A stretch of DNA of 64,000 nt, taken from positions 1 through 64,000 of the forward strand of contig JAUIRK010000593.1 in the NCBI GenBank assembly GCA_030549495.1, written 5' to 3'. The notes below the pieces were generated by a model that was given only the letters and a program-made list of their open reading frames with translations, did no database searches and was not told where the DNA came from. Below are positions 58,849 through 64,000 of this stretch, piece after piece (the first letter of the stretch is position 1; every line of letters starts with the position of its first letter). The translations under genes and the position numbers were made by a program. The stretch is from Nectonema munidae. Taxonomy: Eukaryota > Nematomorpha > Nectonematoida > Nectonematidae.

Positions 58849-60159
58849 TTGACGGACCTGATCGCGCAACACCCGTATCAAGCTCGACTAGCAAACAAGA
58901 TATACCCTCTATTAAACATTGCCCTCATTGAGAGTTTAATTTCTAAATTCAACTCCTCCGCATTGGTTCGAGCGATTTTATCAAGTAATGATATACTGCG
59001 CAAAGCCTGCGACTTTATTAAGTTGATAAAGCTCACATCGCGCCGAAAGGTTATCGACGAAAAGCAAAGGTTGGGGGAAAAGTGTCCTATTTTGCTAAAC
59101 TTGAATCTAAGCGCGTGTAGTTTTGTTATTGCATATCGGTTACGAGCTGTCACATGGCGCAAAGAAATCGTAAACGTTAGCATGCCTTGCTTCGCCGAGC
59201 AGGTCTATTCAAATCTTGATTCGATCTGGAAGGAACTTTTGTCCTTGATTCCAAGCTACCATCCGATTTTTTGTATCGTCGCGGTCCGTTATCACCGTAC
59301 CTCGGCTCGAAAACCGACATTAAATTCAAGAGTGGATCCCATGACATCATTAATACAGATAAATCTATAACCAATATTAAAGGCATAGTGGCACTTTCAG
59401 GGTGGTTGGAACAAATAAAGCATAACTTGCCTAATTGTAAACAATTGTTAGAAACTTTGATAAAATAAAAGACAGCAATATCATTGTCCCATCGGCTCAA
59501 TGATCCTCTCAGAGTCAATACATGTGCGATCAACAGTTTGTGTATTTTCAATACTCACGTGGCGGTTACCATGAACTGTATGGGTCAGTACTCGCGTGGG
59601 TCCGCCACTCACAGCATATGTTTTCAGTGAGTTATACTCAATTCTCTTAAACTGTTAGAAACGATAGCCATGTTAAACCCTCGTATGATCACTCGCCCTA
59701 GTGTAAGCTTTAGCTGCGACTTTTGCACGCCTGAAATTGACGAATCTTTGACTGATGTTCCCAATCAGCCAAAATATTCTCGTGAGCGCATTTCCCTTAA
59801 TAACGGAGATCTTTATGTAGCGTAGGAAAGCGCAGGCACTTCCAAGTCAGGACTTGTCCCCGATCCATGTGGTGAGTTCATTTTACGCCTTTAAGTGGGC
59901 AACCTACATCTCGAGCTCCAACGTGATCGCAAACTCAGCCGTTATTGAAGATAACGAACTCTTGTCAAACCCTGCTTTTTTGGATGTAGCATCATTTTCT
60001 TTGGTCAATAATGTACGAGACATTGCTGTGTTTTGCATCTTTGGATCGTTCCAAGGCTCTCCAAAGATTTAACTAAATGAAGCTAGACTTGAGTGCACGA
60101 TCGAAGATGGAGTGTCTCTTCATATGTATCTCAAGATACATTGATATAGTGCATGAATA
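58849..60159 (+). pseudogene. endogenous viral element: negative-strand RNA virus L-like, 5' part
   Basis: A 173-codon frame (58849-59370), an overlapping shifted frame (59271-59468) and further fragments (to 60072) together read as part of an L protein (RNA polymerase/capping) of non-segmented negative-strand RNA viruses. The strongest evidence is RRGPLSPYLGSKTDIKF: the GP.xPYLGS.T string is a conserved L capping-region motif. Upstream, ALIESLISKFNSSALVRAIL and VTWRKEIVNVSMPCFAEQV fit the same region in order. It is broken by frameshifts near 59260-59290 and 59820 and by several stops, so it cannot encode a working protein. The virus family (rhabdo-like, chu-like or other) is not resolved. 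Composition is less AT-rich than the surroundings. Antisense frames here are shadows. Confidence 0.7.
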
Positions 60160-60167
60160 CTGTACAT

Positions 60168-63100
60168 TAGGGTGTTCCAAGCTTCAATGGTAAAAAATAA
60201 AGTTTCTCATTTATCAGCGCACATATGCTCATAAGAATCTCCTGTGTAAAATAAGTATTCACTTGAATTTTCAGAAAATTTTAGCAACAAATATTCACCG
60301 CTCAATAGAAAAATATTTATTCATTTTTTTCTATTTTTGATTTTTAGACATTAAACTGTTCTAGTTTTTTGTTATCTCTTAAAAATCTTTTTCTTACTTA
60401 CTTTGTCATTTTTTTTTTGAAAACTAGCAAGAGCACAAGGAGGGTAATAAGCTAAACGTCTTAAAAATACTATTTTGTAGTCTTTTTCCAATGATAGGTA
60501 ATTTGGCACGTAATATGTTTTAGCTACAAACAGAGAGAAGATTGCTAGCGAGTTTTATAGTGGTTTGTCTCTTTTTTTTAAATCATGGTCAAACTTTTCA
60601 TTTATAACATATTTCCTTTTTTATTTTTTTATTTTATATTTTAGATATAAATTTTTTTGTTTAAAATGTCAACAAGAAGTCAAGAAAACATCTTTCTGAT
60701 TGGTATTCCTCTTGAATCAGATTTTAAAGATTTCAAGCAACTTCCAACCAAAAAAGATGTGATGAAAAGATTGTTTTACTTTATTAAGAAACTCCAAAAA
60801 ACAGTAAGAGAATCTTGTTGTTTTGTGGCGAGTGAGGTTATCAAAATATGGGAGATTGCTAGTCTGCCTACATCTCATAAACCGTTCATAGTAAAAAAAA
60901 TTCATTCCCTGTATGAAAAACATGAAAAATTAAAGAAAAACAAAAAACGTAAAAGCAGAACACAAATTATAAAAATAACAGAGTTTTGTAAAGAACTCGA
61001 AAAATTATTTGACATCTCACATTCAAACTTTACTTCTTTAATTCGTAATAAAGAAGACATGAGTTTTCTTGAAGATCAGAAAGGTCTGAGGAAAATTTTT
61101 ATTGGGAAGGAAGATAAAGACTTCTTAAAAAAAGCATTGAAATTATCAAAAAGGAACGAGTATTATAAGAAATGTATTCAGGATAACGAGAAAATCTTGG
61201 AAAGTACTTCGATTGGAATGAAAAGCGACATTTCTTCATCTTCTGATAGTGAAGAACATGATATTTCTGAAAATGCTCCCATTTCTTCAGCTGATAGTTT
61301 TGTGTCTTCTTCACATGATACTAAAAGTTTTGAAAACGCTAAGAAAGTAATAGAAAACGAAGACTTTATTGCTGCTTTGGATAGAACTGGAACTTCTACA
61401 AGAAAGGCTCTTCATCTTGTAACACCGGCTCTAAAAGCTGTAGGTTTTGATGTGAATACACTGACGCTATCTACATCATCTTTATATAGATCAAGAAAAA
61501 AAGTGCGGTCAACAATTGCTCAAAAAATAAAAGAATCTTTTAATCCTAATACTCCAATGATAATACATTTTGATTCAAAATTGCTACCGGATAATAATAG
61601 AAGTAAATTCGAGCGTGTTCCCATTGTTATATCAGGCAAAAATGTAGAAAAACTTCTTAAAATCCCTAAATTGTTACGTGGAACTGGAGAATCGATTGGT
61701 AAAGAAGTTTTGAAAACATTAGAAGATTGGCCAGCTTGCTTACCTTGGATTGCAGGATTGTGTTTTGATACAACTGCAAGTAATACAGGAAAACACAAAG
61801 GAGCGTGCTCAATCATTCAGAATGGAGTTGATCACCGTTTACTCTTCTTTGCTTGTAGACACCATATTCATGAATTGATGATTGCTGCAGTAATGGATAT
61901 TTTTTTGTTTCTAAGGGTCCAGATATTACTTTTTTCACTAGATTTAAATCAAAATGGTGCGAAATTGACCAAAGTTCTTTTCAACCGTTTGAAATAAACA
62001 AAATTTCTCCTGATGCTTTTGATGATTGGGTTTACCTTAAAAGAAAAGAATTGAGTACATTTTTAGAATAGCAGTTAGTGAAAAAACAGGTCAGAGAAGA
62101 TTATCGAGAATTTTTGGAATTATCCCTGATATTTTTAGGTGAGCCTTTGGTTCGAAAGTTTAGATCTCCTGGAGCTTACCACAGAGCTCGTTGGATGGCG
62201 AAATGCATTTATTGTATCAAAATATATTTATTCAGAAATGAATTTAAAATGAAAGCTAATGAAGTTAAGAATTTGAGAAGAATTTGCGTTTTTATTGTTA
62301 CAGTCTATGCTAAATTCTGGTTTACTTCTTCACACGCAGCAAATGCTCCAGTCAATGATCTTCAACTTTTATGTCTTTTGGAGGATTACGATAATGTTGA
62401 TTGTAGTATTGCAAAGGCTGCTATTGGTAAAATAAGAAGACATCTTTGGTATCTTAGTGAAGATCTAATACCATTGGCATTTTATTCGCATCTTGTCAAC
62501 CTAGAAGAAAAACAAAAAATGCTGAATAATCTTCTACATAAAGAACCTTTGAAAGGTGATGGAAGACGTTTCGAGTGGAAAGGATCCTTCAAAAATATGC
62601 GAATTGAAGAGTTTGTGACAAAACGATCGAAAAATTTCTTTGAAGCTCTCAAACTTCCTTTTCCAGCTTTAGGATGGGAAGATATCACAGGAACAGTTAC
62701 TAGCATAAAAGTTGTGAACGACATAGCAGAAAGAGCAGTATCGCTAGCAACTGATTTTAGCTCAATGCTTACCACAGAAGAAGACGACAAACAATTTCTT
62801 TTTCAAGTAGTGGAGTACCACAGGAGTTCAGTTGGTCATCCGTGTAAAAAGGCATTAAAATAGTTTCAGCTTTTGATAATATCAATAAATAATAACCTTT
62901 ATCATATACTAATTACTTCTTATCCTGTTGGTTACATATAAAAAAAAGAAAACTTTTCATGGATATCTGAACCAATGTCATTTACTAACTACTTTTTATT
63001 CTGTTGTTTACATTTGAAAAAAAGAGGACTTTCCATGGATTTTCATACTTTTTGAGCTGTGGGTAAATAAGAATTTATGAATCTAAAACTTTGCTCAAAT

Positions 63101-63177
63101 AGTTTTTACGTATAGAAGACACAATTCAAACAGTGTTTCACAAAAAATGAAAACTTTTCATTTTTTGGAACACCCTA
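60168..63177 (+). mobile_element. hAT-like DNA transposon, full length, perfect 8-bp target duplication
   Basis: TIR TAGGGTGTTCCAA at both ends (the right end reversed starts TAGGGTGTTCCAAAAAATG). The target duplication CTGTACAT is exact at 60160-60167 and 63178-63185. The terminus fits the hAT pattern (T/C)A(A/G)NG. The 3.01-kb interior carries one long transposase gene in the plus direction. The element interrupts the viral L-like pseudogene, so it is younger than that integration. Confidence 0.93.
60657..62863 (+). pseudogene. hAT-like transposase, nearly intact, divergent family
   Basis: 446 codons are open from 60657 (another Met is at residue 4), then a frameshift near 61905 and a TAG at about 62069 before the second long frame to 62863. 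The N-terminal half is lysine-rich and helical with a serine/acid linker (about 186-224). The RNase-H-like core is suggested by D306 (MIIHFDSKLLPD), D371 (AGLCFDTTASNTGKHKG), the C400-x2-H403 motif (FACRHHIHEL) directly after, and Glu218 of the second frame (VVNDIAERAVSLA). That order (D, D, CxxH, E) is the hAT arrangement. It also has GAYHRARWMAKCIYCIKIYL. There is no BED finger and no typical hAT C-terminal dimerisation motif. I recognise it only as a family of hypothetical proteins multicopy in invertebrates. Two lesions make it inactive as read. Confidence 0.8.
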
Positions 63178-63185
63178 CTGTACAT

Positions 63186-63720
63186 CCTTACAAATGACAA
63201 GAAGACAAAGTTTTACCCTAAATTTTATCCATTATCTGTTGATTTATCCTCAGAATATTTGAGTAACTATCCAAGTCGCTCGTTTGTTTATCACCTCTTC
63301 CACGCATCAATCTATCGTTCAACTGTGTGCTGCCTTGGTAATCCAAACTCCATTGTAAAGCAAGGAACAAACGCGAGTGTCTATCGATACATATCCCTTT
63401 TCAAAGCTATTATCTCCAAAACAAGTGTTGACTGCCCTGATGTAGATATTCCTCCTCTATGATGATGTTGAATTGTTATACCCTTCTATATCAAGAAATC
63501 CTGACTTTCTTTGCATTTTAAAACACATATTTAAAATCATCAGTGGGCCGATATCGTAGAGTCTAAAAATATACTGATAGCAGCCAAGAAATCTTACTTA
63601 TTGGTTTTTGAATTAATGCATGCTTTAGGACCAGAGTACAATTTAGCATGGTACTGTAAAAGACAAACTGGTTGAAGGTTGATATACTTCAACTCGATAT
63701 GTCAAACGCCCCAGCGCTAG
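63186..63720 (+). pseudogene. endogenous viral element: L-like, part beyond the transposon
   Basis: Continuation of the viral L-like pseudogene after the hAT insertion. Coding-like pieces include YPSRSFVYHLFHASIYRS (63259-63462), LLLVFELMHALGPEYNLAWY (about 63600) and SNAPALDP. Frames change between them. Placement is by contiguity across the exact target duplication plus similar composition; the motifs alone are weaker here than left of the insertion. Confidence 0.5.
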
Positions 63721-64000
63721 ACCCAAATATCATCTAAGCCGGACATGATTTGTTGGCCTGACTAACAACGCAAGTCCAATAAATTGCTGAATGTTTGCGA
63801 GATATAGAGTGCACAGCAGCTGTCAAGCCTCCAGATTCTCCCCGATTTGTGAAGAGTCTCGCTAAAGTCTTCCCAACTCCGTCATCATTCCTGCTTCCAC
63901 TCCTCCACACCGCAGCCAAGCTCCCCATAGTCTGGTATCTTCCCTGCTGGCTATGGTACCCTTGATCATGGCAAGATGGGGATCTAACAGAGGCCTCCAG
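63721..64000. other. less AT-rich window end, unassigned
   Basis: GC-richer than average and possibly more of the same viral element. The open minus frame 63734-63928 shows no known motif. The window ends here. Confidence 0.35.

Noticed and set aside
58878..59551. Minus-strand open frames across the viral L-like region
   Set aside because: Shadows of the plus-strand reading, which carries the conserved motif.

Overview
This is nuclear DNA from an animal, most likely an AT-rich invertebrate such as an arthropod; I cannot name the species. Three observations support this: GT-AG introns split a proteasome alpha-2 gene; a LIN9/Always-early (MuvB complex) exon is present; and the rest is crowded with eukaryotic transposons (hAT, piggyBac, Tigger/pogo, MULE, non-LTR, tRNA-derived SINEs, MITEs). 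No bacterial operon, rRNA or functional tRNA gene was seen.

Layout. 1-7.3 kb is AT-rich and nearly gene-free, with MITE-like ends and a 146-bp tandem duplication. 7.29-12.1 kb is a two-level satellite: a 28-bp minisatellite embedded in a unit of about 300 bp repeated 16 times. 13-20 kb holds hAT MITEs with target-site duplications, a broken gene of an unnamed multicopy family, and a MULE transposase pseudogene. 22.3-25.7 kb is a decayed TTF-finger hAT split by a TTAA-type MITE. 26.4-27.2 kb is a GTF2IRD2-like hAT remnant. 29.16-32.78 kb is a complete TTAA-flanked piggyBac element with one frameshift and an intron carrying two further MITEs. 33.69-34.63 kb is an extreme homopolymer tract, probably a sequencing or assembly artefact. 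37.3-37.9 kb is a Tigger remnant. 39.4-40.8 kb (minus) is the LIN9 exon. 43.1-47.0 kb is a Tigger element with a MITE and a BED-finger hAT inserted in it. 47.0-50.9 kb (minus) is a non-LTR retrotransposon with CCHC, endonuclease and RT motifs, interrupted by a TTAA-type insertion. 51.0-52.4 kb (minus) is a second copy of the unnamed family.

53.3-58.4 kb (minus) carries the last three coding exons of PSMA2; its intron of about 4.3 kb contains a ZBED5-like hAT pseudogene and a hAT MITE. On the opposite strand, 58.85-60.16 and 63.19-63.7 kb read as a decayed endogenous copy of a non-segmented negative-strand RNA virus L (polymerase) gene. It is split by a 3.0-kb hAT-like transposon (60168-63177) with a perfect 8-bp target duplication.

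Only PSMA2 and LIN9 are confident host genes. Everything else recognisable is mobile or viral. The nesting gives relative ages: EVE before the 60-kb hAT; Tigger before its MITE and hAT; piggyBac before its intron MITEs; TTF-hAT before its TTAA MITE.
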